NCBI RefSeq assembly: GCF_000372465.1
Contig: NZ_AQUZ01000012.1
Coordinates: 124,355-188,354 of the forward strand
DNA from: Kribbella catacumbae DSM 19601
GTDB lineage: Bacteria > Actinomycetota > Actinomycetes > Propionibacteriales > Kribbellaceae
DNA: 64,000 nucleotides
Reading direction: 5' to 3'
The position numbers were made by a program, and so were the translations under genes. This document shows positions 34,006 to 42,117 of the stretch, piece after piece. Below the pieces are notes generated by a model that worked only from the letters and a program-made list of their open reading frames with translations, did no database searches and was not told the origin of the DNA. Each line of letters begins with the position of its first letter. The first letter of the stretch is position 1.

Positions 34006-34632
34006 ATGACCGACGCCGCATCCCCGACCCATGCCGACGCCGTACCCGCCCCTGCCCGGACCGACGCCTTGCCCGCTCGCGCGTCCGCGCCCGGGACTGA
34101 CGCCGTGGCCGTCCGGGTCGCCCGCGCCGGCGAGCTTGGCGATCTGCAGTCGATCGAACTGGCGGCCGGCGAACTGTTCCGCGCGATCGGCATGGTCGAC
34201 GTCGCCGAGCATCCGCCGCCGGAGATCGAGGTCCTCGATAGTCACCGGCGCGCTGGCCACGCGTGGGTCGCGGTCGGTCCGGACGACCGGCCGATCGGCT
34301 TCGCGTTGGTCAAGCTGGTCGACGGCGCCGCGCACCTCGAACAGATCAGCGTTCATCCGGACCACGGCCGCCAAGGGATCGGGCGCCGGCTGATCGATCA
34401 CGTCGACCGCTGGGCAGCGGCACAGGGCATGCCCGCGATCACCCTCACCACCTGCCGCGGTGTCGCCTGGAACGCGCCGTACTACGCACGCCTCGGCTTT
34501 CGCGAACTGAGTACCGCCGAGCTCACTCCAGGGCTGGTCGAGATCCGGGACAAGGAGACGGCGATGGGGCTGGATCCGGCCGAACGTGTCGTCATGCGGC
34601 GGGAGATCGAGACTCCCGATGTCACTGGGTGA
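34006..34632 (+). CDS. GNAT-family N-acetyltransferase
   Basis: 208 aa. After an Ala/Pro-rich N-terminal 35 residues comes a GNAT domain with the acetyl-CoA loop HPDHGRQGIGRRLIDH and WNAPYYARLGFREL. AHLEQISV is the central strand. The substrate is unknown. ATG 34006 is chosen from where similarity begins; no clear ribosome site is seen. Confidence 0.85.
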   Translation: MTDAASPTHADAVPAPARTDALPARASAPGTDAVAVRVARAGELGDLQSIELAAGELFRAIGMVDVAEHPPPEIEVLDSHRRAGHAWVAVGPDDRPIGFALVKLVDGAAHLEQISVHPDHGRQGIGRRLIDHVDRWAAAQGMPAITLTTCRGVAWNAPYYARLGFRELSTAELTPGLVEIRDKETAMGLDPAERVVMRREIETPDVTG

Positions 34633-34720
34633 GATGCGGATTTTCCGGGGTGTAACCGGGAGCGGCCGTGGGTCGTTGAGGGTCGCAACAGGTTGAGGAC
34701 TTCTAAGGGGTGCAAGCACG

Positions 34721-34828
34721 GTGGCAGTTCCGCTCGGGGGTCAGGGTTTACTGGTACCGCGGGTCGAAGGTTGCGTCAGCGGTAGCTGCGCGCCCCTCGG
34801 TAGTCGCCCGGCCGGGGCCGGGCGGTGA
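34721..34828 (+). CDS. Coupled mini-ORF (35 aa) ahead of the second VSGTG-family gene
   Basis: GTG 34721 with AAGGGG upstream. The product starts MAVPLGGQGLLVPR, has two Cys (GCVSGSC) and ends PAGAGR. Its TGA overlaps the next GTG start as GTGA, exactly as at 26159-26248. The peptide sequences of the two leaders are not alike, so the coupling, not the peptide, seems conserved. Confidence 0.45.
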   Translation: MAVPLGGQGLLVPRVEGCVSGSCAPLGSRPAGAGR

Positions 34829-35256
34829 GGCCGCGGACTTTCGAACTGGTCCGCTACCGCGATCTGAGCGGGGTCTCGGGCACCGGCGTGGTCGCTGAGG
34901 GGTGTGTGTTCACCGACGGGTCGGTGGCGCTGCGCTGGCGCGGCAACAACCCTGCGACCGCGGTCTGGCCGGACGTGGAGTCGGTACTGGCCGTCCACGG
35001 CCACCAGGGCGCCACCGAGGTCCGCTGGCTCGAAGACGAACTGTCCGCCGCCTACGCGAGCACTGACACCGACGGGTTGGCTGCGCCGGCGGCTTGGTCT
35101 GAGCCTGCGGGTGATACTGCGTCGGATGCTGGGTTTGACCTGGAGCAGTTGTTCGGCGGCCAGCACAACGTGCGGCCGCCCAGTTCGATGGCCGATCCTT
35201 CCGCGCTCCCGCCCAGTCGCGCCAGAGGCTGGGCGGGAGCGCGACACCTCAGGTAG
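34825..35256 (+). CDS. Small protein of unknown function, 'VSGTG' family, copy 2
   Basis: 143 aa. The N-terminal 70 residues match the 26245 protein (FELVRYRDLSGVSGTGVVAEG, CVFTDGSVALRW, VWPDVESVLAVHGHQGATEVRWL). The rest differs: an acidic linker, FDLEQLFGGQHN, then a Pro/Ala/Arg-rich end. No enzymatic or membrane motif is seen. The next gene begins 9 bp later, with its putative -10 (TAGAAC) overlapping this stop. Confidence 0.72.
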   Translation: MRPRTFELVRYRDLSGVSGTGVVAEGCVFTDGSVALRWRGNNPATAVWPDVESVLAVHGHQGATEVRWLEDELSAAYASTDTDGLAAPAAWSEPAGDTASDAGFDLEQLFGGQHNVRPPSSMADPSALPPSRARGWAGARHLR

Positions 35257-35265
35257 AACGATCTC

Positions 35266-35805
35266 GTGACCCAGATCTACCTGGTCCGGCACGGCCAGCC
35301 CGACTACGCACCGGTGGATAGCCGTGGCTGGCCCGGAATGGCCGCTGACGCCGCTCCGCTGGCTCCGGAGGGCACCAAGCAGGCCGAAGCCGTCGCGGAC
35401 CTCCTGAGTGGCATCGGTGCCACATACCTGGTCAGCTCGCCGTTCACCCGCGCCCTGCACAGCGCCGCGATCATCGGCCACCGGCTGGCCCTCGGCGTAC
35501 GGGTCGACTACGACCTCCGCGACTGGCTGCCCGACAGCACGGGTTCCTGGCGCGGCGTAGCCGACGTACGAGCGGCTCAGGCTGAGCTCGACGCGTACGA
35601 CGGCGAGTGGCCGGCCGGGATCGTCCGACCGTGGGAGCCACTGTCGGCAGTACGTGCTCGCGCCCGAGCCGCCCTGGCTCGGCACACGGCCAGCACCGAT
35701 GGCCCGGTGCTCGCGATCACCCACGAGATGGTCATCCGAGCCCTAACCGGCGAACGCGACACCGCCCACGGCAGCCACCGGTACTTCCGTTACGACCCCG
35801 ACTAG
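35266..35805 (+). CDS. Histidine phosphatase (phosphoglycerate-mutase superfamily)
   Basis: 179 aa. The catalytic RHG motif is LVRHGQPDY at residues 6-14, with the second-shell Arg in SSPFTRALHSA and the C-terminal His in AITHEMVIRAL. These phosphatases act on small phosphoesters; the substrate cannot be told. GTG 35266 lies 6 nt after TAGAAC, suggesting a leaderless transcript. Confidence 0.88.
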   Translation: MTQIYLVRHGQPDYAPVDSRGWPGMAADAAPLAPEGTKQAEAVADLLSGIGATYLVSSPFTRALHSAAIIGHRLALGVRVDYDLRDWLPDSTGSWRGVADVRAAQAELDAYDGEWPAGIVRPWEPLSAVRARARAALARHTASTDGPVLAITHEMVIRALTGERDTAHGSHRYFRYDPD

Positions 35806-36237
35806 CCCGTACTTCGGCGTGCGGGTGCCCTTGGCAACAGAAGTGGCGGAAGTCACAGCGGGTGATGGGATCGGGTTGATCCGGTCACCAGTCTTCGGCC
35901 GGTCGACGACTTCCGTTGGCGAGTCATGGCGTTGCCAGGCGGAGGGCTCCCCTCCGATGTGACCTGCGAGTAACCACCTGCTGACCGTGTGTTTTGGCTC
36001 AATCCGCGTCCGCGCTTCCGGCTGCGCAGGGTGGTCGCGGTGATGCCGAGCCGGCTCGCGGCAGGTTTTTCGAAGGGCGGTCCGGATGGCCATTCCACGC
36101 TCCGGAACGGCGTGAATCGCCACGGGCCGATAACAACTCGACCGAAGTTCGAGACAACAAGGGTTGAACTGCGCAGGAGTTGAGCATAGTTTTCACCGAG
36201 CGCCCGTCCGCGCTCACGGTGAGTCAAGGAGGTTGCC
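35806..36237 (+). other. Intergenic region, long whiB leader
   Basis: 432 bp without a convincing gene. It contains a small hairpin GGAGGG-CTC-CCCTCC at 35941-35955, possibly the end of the phosphatase transcript, and presumably the promoter and a long 5' leader of the whiB-like gene, which has AAGGAGG at 36228-36234. A 15-codon ATG ORF at 35926 has no good ribosome site. Confidence 0.5.
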
Positions 36238-36531
36238 ATGTCGAGAGGGATGCCTCGCCTACCCCGCCCGCTCATGGATCTGTGGGACTGGCAGTCGCAG
36301 AGTGCTTGCCGCGACGTCAACCCGGAGCTGTTCTTCTCCCCCGAATCGGAGCGTGGCGTTCGCAAACGCGCTCGCGAGATGGTGGCCAAGTCGCTCTGCG
36401 GTACCTGCCCGGTCCAGCCCGAATGCCGTCAGCACGCCCTCTCCGTCGGAGAGCCGTACGGCGTCTGGGGTGGGACCACGGAATCCGAGCGGGACAACGT
36501 CGTACTCGCCGAACACAGGAAGTCCGCCTGA
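36238..36531 (+). CDS. WhiB-family [4Fe-4S] regulator
   Basis: 97 aa. Four cluster ligands are seen: Cys in QSACRD, then LCGTCPVQPEC. The sigma-contacting GVWGG turn (EPYGVWGGTTESER) is present. The N-terminal LWDWQ and the FFSPESERG loop resemble the WhiB3/WhiD type. Wbl proteins bind the primary sigma factor and tune transcription in response to redox, NO or development. ATG 36238 follows AAGGAGG. Monocistronic, ending in a strong hairpin. Confidence 0.95.
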   Translation: MSRGMPRLPRPLMDLWDWQSQSACRDVNPELFFSPESERGVRKRAREMVAKSLCGTCPVQPECRQHALSVGEPYGVWGGTTESERDNVVLAEHRKSA

Positions 36532-36562
36532 CGGCCGCCGGGAGCTGAACCACCCGACCCAC

Positions 36563-36589
36563 CCGGGTCCGGCCTCTGGCCGGACCCGG
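36563..36589 (+). terminator. Hairpin terminator after whiB-like gene
   Basis: Perfect 12-bp stem CCGGGTCCGGCC / GGCCGGACCCGG with a 3-nt TCT loop, 32 bp after the stop. There is no T-run, as is common in high-GC actinobacteria. Confidence 0.8.
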
Positions 36590-36898
36590 CCCCGACCTTC
36601 CAGCGGCCTCACCCGCCGCTAGGTCGGCCCAACACCTCGCCCCAGGCTCCAGCCCAGCTGGATCCGTCGAGATGCGCCTCCGCCTGGCAACGATTGCAGG
36701 CGGCCACGGCGCGGCTCGCGACGCCCGCTTTGACCGCGCCAGGGCGTCCGGCGTACGGGTCGCCGCTTGAAAGAGGTACTCACAGACCCCTGAAGAGCAG
36801 GGCCTCTTTGGCGGGAACGGACGACGGTCCGTCCGTGGTTACGTGGACAACAGGCAGAGCACGCGCCTGGACACAGAACCGCAGAAACGGAGCCTTTG
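36590..36898. other. Intergenic, promoter region of aldo-keto reductase
   Basis: 309 bp with no coding potential that I can support. It should contain the promoter of the reductase at 36899. I see no clear operator beyond a short GACGGTCCGTC palindrome near 36826-36836. Confidence 0.35.
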
Positions 36899-37876
<978 letters not shown>

Positions 37877-38153
37877 CGGGCGAGGGCCAGCCAGCGAGGC
37901 GCAGCGCAGGCCTCGCGAGCCCGACCGCGCCCCACCCAATCCGAGCACCACCACCAGCTCCAGCATCCACCCACGAAGCAGCCGGCGCAGCGCAGCGGAG
38001 CAGGCGTCGCGAGCCTGACCCGTGGCCGGCACACCGGGCATCGACGCCCGCACCCCGCGCCGATCCGCGATGCCGGTGAGTCAAGACCGGCGCCTCTGGC
38101 AGGAGGTTGCTGCAGACGAGTTTGGTCAAGTCGCCGCGGCACCTGCAGGGCAG
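37877..38153. other. Non-coding stretch with dispersed short repeats
   Basis: No gene is supported. A direct imperfect repeat, GCGCAGCGCAG followed by CAGGC-TCGCGAGCC-GACC, occurs near 37897-37925 and 37981-38020. It leads into the tandem 139-bp repeat. Confidence 0.4.
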
Positions 38154-38407
38154 CTGAGCCGGGTTACCCGCATCCCCGAGGGGTTCGCTCCTCGGCGTGG
38201 GGATAGCCCACTGCTCTACCAGTGGGTGATCCCTTCGAAGCGGGGTGAAGCACGCCGATTGGTAGCTGGACCCCGATGGCCGGCGCGGCGACCTGAGCTG
38301 GGTTACCCGCACCCTCGGAGGGTTCGCTCCTCGGCGCGGGGTTAGCCCATTGCTCTACCAGGGGGTGAAGCCTTCCAAGAGGGGTGGAGCACACCGACTG
38401 CAAGCTG
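38154..38407. repeat. Two tandem copies of a 139-bp structured unit
   Basis: Unit 1 (from about 38154) and unit 2 (from about 38293) share GGGTTACCCGC, the stem CCGAGG-(loop GGTTCGCT)-CCTCGG and a CTGCTCTACCAG segment, at a constant 139-bp offset. In unit 1 CCCACTG/CAGTGGG pairs perfectly; in unit 2 it has decayed. The reverse complement contains TGGTAGAGCA as in tRNA D-arms, but no complete cloverleaf forms. Confidence 0.7.
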
Positions 38408-38424
38408 GCGGCGCGAGGTAGCGG

Positions 38425-38850
38425 TTAAGGCTTGCCGTCGTCTGGTTCGGTGGGGGCGTCTTCGGCGTCAGTCGGCTTCGTGTCGTCCTCGGCCGGTTTG
38501 TCCTCGACCCTGTCCTCGGTCGGCTTCTCCGGCTCAGGCTCCGGGGGCGGCGCCGTTGTTCTCGGGTCCCGGTAGCGATCCAGCGACGCCAGGAAATCCG
38601 GGTCGTCGTCAGGCGCCACCGGCCGACCACCCGGTTTCGGCTTCGGTGCGGCGGCTCGGTCGCGGCGGGCGGCTTCGGTGCGGGACATCAGCAGCCAGAC
38701 GATCGGGCCGACGAAGGGCACGAAGACGATCAAAACGATCCAGACCAGTTTGGGCAGGTACGGAACGTCTTCATCGCGTGTCTGGATGCAGGAGAAGAGC
38801 GCATACACGCTCAGCACCAGGCTGATCAGGAACGGCAGAAATCGGACCAC
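38425..38850 (-). CDS. PLDc_N-type small membrane protein
   Basis: 141 aa. Two transmembrane helices, FLPFLISLVLSVYALFSC and LVWIVLIVFVPFVGPIVWLLM, match the phospholipase-D-nuclease N-terminal domain found alone in actinobacteria. The cytoplasmic tail is charged and Pro-rich (PPPEPEPEKPTEDRVEDKP). The role is unknown. GTG 38850. Confidence 0.8.
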   Translation of the reverse strand: MVRFLPFLISLVLSVYALFSCIQTRDEDVPYLPKLVWIVLIVFVPFVGPIVWLLMSRTEAARRDRAAAPKPKPGGRPVAPDDDPDFLASLDRYRDPRTTAPPPEPEPEKPTEDRVEDKPAEDDTKPTDAEDAPTEPDDGKP

Positions 38851-38871
38851 GCTCCAACAGTACGGCGCTGG

Positions 38872-39765
38872 TCAGGTCGCGCGGGTCAGACCGCGCGCCC
38901 GCAGTACCGAGTTCTCCAGCGGACGGAAGACCAGCAGCTCGATTCCGACGCCTACGACGAAGATCAGCAGCACGCCGGCGAACACCATCGAGATGTCCGA
39001 CAGCGACATCCCGTTGTGCAGGTACTGGCCCAGTCCCTCGCCCAGATCCGGCGACGTCGCGATCAGTTCGGCCGCCATCAGAGAGCGCCAGGAGAAGGCC
39101 CAGCCCTGCTTCAGCCCACCCAGGAACCCGGGCAGCGCGGCCGGCAGCAGGATGTAGCGGATCCCGCCCAGCCGCCCCGCCCCGAGCGCCTTGCCGACCC
39201 GCGGAAGGATCGGCGGAACCTGGTCCAGACCGGATACCAGGCCGTTGGCGATGGACGGTACTGCGCCGAGCAGCACCACCCAGTAGATCGCCCGGTCGTT
39301 GAGTCCGAACCAGAGGATCGCGGCCGGCACCCAAGCCACCGACGGCAAGCTTTGCAGCCCAGAGACGAGCGGCCCGATCCCCCGCCGTACGACGATGATG
39401 TTCGCGATCGCGAGCCCGAGCGGTACGGCGATCATCAGCGAGATCGCGAACCCGATCACGGCCCGGTGCACCGAGGTCCAGAACAGCTCGATGATCTTGC
39501 CGGTCGTCACCAGTTCCCAGATCTGCGCCCACACGTCGACCGGCGCGGGCAGCTTGAACTCGGGCCAGAACGCCGCCGCCCAAAGCGCCTGCCAGACCAG
39601 CACCAGCAACGCGATCGCCACGATCGGCGGCAGCGCCTTGCTGATGAAACGCCCGGCACCACTCTCTGGCGGATTGACCGGCGTGTCGAGCGCGTCCAGG
39701 CCGGCCTCGACCGATCCGAGGTCGTCGGGGACGCGGTCCTGCACGGTGGAGTCAGGCTGCGGCAT
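38872..39765 (-). CDS. ssuC: Sulfonate/taurine-type ABC transporter permease
   Basis: 297 aa. The cytoplasmic N-terminal 45 residues are followed by six helices (PPIVAIALLVLVWQALW, FAISLMIAVPLGLAIANI, VFAGVLLIFVVGVGIELLVF). The EAA-like loop is GGIRYILLPAALPGFLGGLKQGWAFSWRS. SsuC/TauC family. It overlaps ssuB by 14 bp. Substrate assignment rests on the family and on the Cys-type leader upstream. Confidence 0.88.
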   Translation of the reverse strand: MPQPDSTVQDRVPDDLGSVEAGLDALDTPVNPPESGAGRFISKALPPIVAIALLVLVWQALWAAAFWPEFKLPAPVDVWAQIWELVTTGKIIELFWTSVHRAVIGFAISLMIAVPLGLAIANIIVVRRGIGPLVSGLQSLPSVAWVPAAILWFGLNDRAIYWVVLLGAVPSIANGLVSGLDQVPPILPRVGKALGAGRLGGIRYILLPAALPGFLGGLKQGWAFSWRSLMAAELIATSPDLGEGLGQYLHNGMSLSDISMVFAGVLLIFVVGVGIELLVFRPLENSVLRARGLTRAT

Positions 39766-40576
39766 GACTGCTGATCACCTTTCGCAGCGCGGCGTTGATC
39801 TCGTCGACAGCCCCGCCTTCTTCCGCGCTCGACAGCCCGTCGACATCCCACTGCCGCACGACCCGCCCTGGCCGCGACGACAGCAGTACTACGCGTTGCC
39901 CGAGCCGCACCGCCTCGCGCACATCGTGCGTGACGAACAAGATCGCGGTACCGGTGGCGCGCCAGATCCGCAGCAACTCACCCTGCAGCACGTCCCGGGT
40001 GATGGCGTCCAGAGCGGAGAACGGCTCGTCCATCAGCAGCAGCGACGGCTTACCCGCTCCCGACCCCGTGTTGTCGGTCGTAGAAGCCAACGCCCGAGCG
40101 AGCGCCACCCGCTGCCGCATCCCGCCGGACAGCTCGTGCGGTCGCTTGTCGCCGAGTCCGCCGAGCCGTACCAGTTCCAGCAGCTCCGCCGCCTTCGCGC
40201 GACGAGCGGACTTCGGCACGCCGGCCATCCGCAGCGGCAACTCCACGTTGCCTGCAGCGGTCAGCCACGGCATCAGCGCGGCCTCTTGGAAGACCACTGC
40301 GGGCCGCGACGAGCTCAGCTCGATCCGCCCAGTGGTCGGCTTGTCGAGCCCGGCCACGAGATTCAGCAGGGTCGTCTTGCCGCAACCGGACGCGCCGAGC
40401 AGGCAGACGAACTCACCGGCCCCGACCTCCAGGTCGACCTGCTCGAGCGCGACCACGGCCTTCCGCCCATGCCCGAACGCCTTCCCGACCTGGTGAAACC
40501 GCACCGGCCGTACTTCGGCCGTGGTGCTGCCGGTGGCGCGGATCGTCGTCTCGCTGGCTTCGACTGTCGCAGTCAT
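39752..40576 (-). CDS. ssuB: Sulfonate/taurine-type ABC transporter ATPase
   Basis: 274 aa. Walker A is GASGCGKTT, the Q-loop is VVFQEAALMPWL (typical of SsuB/TauB), the signature is LSGGMRQRVALA, Walker B is SLLLMDEPFSALD and the switch is VTHDV. Second gene of a three-gene operon. Confidence 0.92.
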   Translation of the reverse strand: MTATVEASETTIRATGSTTAEVRPVRFHQVGKAFGHGRKAVVALEQVDLEVGAGEFVCLLGASGCGKTTLLNLVAGLDKPTTGRIELSSSRPAVVFQEAALMPWLTAAGNVELPLRMAGVPKSARRAKAAELLELVRLGGLGDKRPHELSGGMRQRVALARALASTTDNTGSGAGKPSLLLMDEPFSALDAITRDVLQGELLRIWRATGTAILFVTHDVREAVRLGQRVVLLSSRPGRVVRQWDVDGLSSAEEGGAVDEINAALRKVISSHAAA

Positions 40577-40628
40577 CGTCTGCCTCCTCGTTGCGGAACC
40601 GTCGTACCTGTAGGCACTTCGGGGCGAG

Positions 40629-41705
40629 CTACTTCTTGTCCAGGCCGGCTGCGTCGACAGCGGGCTTTCCGGCTTTGGCCAGTACTTCGTTCAGCGGGCC
40701 GAGGTCGGCGAACCCGGAAACGCCCGGCGCCTCCTTGGCGATGCCCGCGGTGACCTGGTCCTTGGCGAGCTGCGGAAAGGTCGCGGCGATCGGGTCGGCG
40801 GTGATCTCGATCTTGCTGAACGCGCGGTCGATCACCTCCGGCTTCAGCGCCTTGCCGGTCAGCTCGAGCAGCTGCTTGTTGACCACGGTCTTGGCGGCGG
40901 CCTTGTCCTTGGTGCTGAAGTCGATCGCCGTGACCAGCCCGGTGAGCAGCTGCTTGACCGACTCCGGGTGCTCCTGCAGGAACTGGGTCCGCACGATCAG
41001 CACGGTGGTCGGGAACTTGCCACCCGGCCAAAGCTCGGCCTCGTCCAGCAGCACCTTCGCGCCGGCGTCCAGGACCAGCCGGGACGACCACGGCTCGGGC
41101 AGCCAGGCCGCGTCCACCTCGCCCTTCTTGAAGGCGTCCAGGGTCTGGGCGTTCTCCAGGTTGGTGACCTTGACCTTGCCGGTCAGGTTCTTCTCGGCCA
41201 GCCACTTCTTCAGCGAGACGTCCTGGGTGTTGGCCAGCTGCGGGGTGACCACGGTTTTGCCGACCAGGTCCTCCGGCTTGGTGATCGTCGGCTTGACGAC
41301 CAGCTGGGCGCCGCCGGACGTCGTACCGGCGATCAGCCGGACGGCTTCGCCCTTGGACTTGGCGTAGGCATTGAGGGCCGGGCCGGAGCCGATGAAGGAC
41401 GCGTCCAGCGAGCCGCCGAGCAGCGCACCGACCGCCTCCGGGCCGGCGTTGAACTTCGTCGGGACGAGTTTGGTGCTGCCCAGTTCCTTGCTGAACAGAC
41501 CCTTGTCGAGGCCGACCAGAGCGGCCGCGTGGGTGACATTCGGGAAGTAGCCGAGCCGCAGCTCGGTCGCGGGGCCTTTGTCGGACGATGCGGCCGGCGT
41601 GTCGCCGCGGTCAGCGCGGGAGCAGCCGGCGACAGCAGCGACGAGACACAGGACGGCGGCCGAGGCGGCCAGAACACGGGCAGGGCGGAGGTTCGTGATG
41701 CTCAC
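40629..41705 (-). CDS. ssuA: Aliphatic-sulfonate-binding lipoprotein
   Basis: 358 aa. Signal peptide with lipobox VAAVAGC, Cys28. The SsuA/TauA-type fold is seen in LRLGYFPNVTHAAALVGLDKGLF, ALLGGSLDASFIGSGPALNAY and VDAAWLPEPWSSRLV. GTG 41705 has GAAGG at 7 nt. First gene of the ssu operon, about 100 nt downstream of a Cys-ending leader peptide. Confidence 0.92.
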   Translation of the reverse strand: MSITNLRPARVLAASAAVLCLVAAVAGCSRADRGDTPAASSDKGPATELRLGYFPNVTHAAALVGLDKGLFSKELGSTKLVPTKFNAGPEAVGALLGGSLDASFIGSGPALNAYAKSKGEAVRLIAGTTSGGAQLVVKPTITKPEDLVGKTVVTPQLANTQDVSLKKWLAEKNLTGKVKVTNLENAQTLDAFKKGEVDAAWLPEPWSSRLVLDAGAKVLLDEAELWPGGKFPTTVLIVRTQFLQEHPESVKQLLTGLVTAIDFSTKDKAAAKTVVNKQLLELTGKALKPEVIDRAFSKIEITADPIAATFPQLAKDQVTAGIAKEAPGVSGFADLGPLNEVLAKAGKPAVDAAGLDKK

Positions 41706-41803
41706 AAGGAGACCTTCGGAGGTGCGGGCGACCAGGGGTCGCGGGCGGGATCAGAGCAGGCTGGAGGAAGAGCTCAGACAGCGGGCTGAGATGACGCCTA
41801 AGG

Positions 41804-41899
41804 TCAACAGGTTGCGGAAGCGACACGCAGCAGGTCGACGTGCCGACGGCGGGTGAGCGCGTCGGCTGGTCGGTTGGCGGTGACCTGCATGTCCACCAT
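41804..41899 (-). CDS. Sulfur-type leader peptide (RRHVDLxRV..C)
   Basis: 31 aa from ATG 41899 to TGA 41804, ending TRRRHVDLLRVASATC. Actinobacterial sulfur-uptake genes are often preceded by short peptides with this RRHVDL-RV-S--C pattern, ending in or next to Cys. Translation through the Cys codon is thought to sense cysteine supply. The spacing and the downstream sulfonate transporter fit that role. No clear ribosome site is seen, so it may be leaderless. Confidence 0.85.
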   Translation of the reverse strand: MVDMQVTANRPADALTRRRHVDLLRVASATC

Positions 41900-42017
41900 G
41901 AAACAGGACAAAGTCCATCGACGGGCTCTGGTTTCACGATGCGAGACGAAAAATCATTTACTGAGACGGATCAGCCACTTCACCAGCGTGTCGGTGTGAG
42001 CGGCCTCTCAGCCCTCG

Positions 42018-42041
42018 GTCCTGATCTGTCCAGATCAGGAC
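42018..42041. promoter_or_regulatory. 24-bp perfect palindromic operator upstream of the GH78 gene
   Basis: Arms GTCCTGATCTG and CAGATCAGGAC (11 bp each, perfect) flank TC, 77 bp before ATG 42118. This is typical of a dimeric repressor site for a sugar-responsive regulator. No regulator gene adjoins. Confidence 0.75.
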
Positions 42042-42117
42042 ATGGCGGTTGCTCAGCCGCCGGGCGGCTGCGTACGGTCCTGCGGGACCGTCTACGCGTC
42101 GTTGAGGAGCTCGCCTG

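Noticed and set aside
35743..36123. 126-codon minus-strand frame over the phosphatase end and whiB leader
   Set aside because: No ribosome site, no protein-like features, and it overlaps a well-supported gene.
38154..38407. tRNA genes on the reverse strand
   Set aside because: D-arm and T-arm-like pieces are present, but there is no acceptor stem, anticodon stem or CCA-adjacent end.
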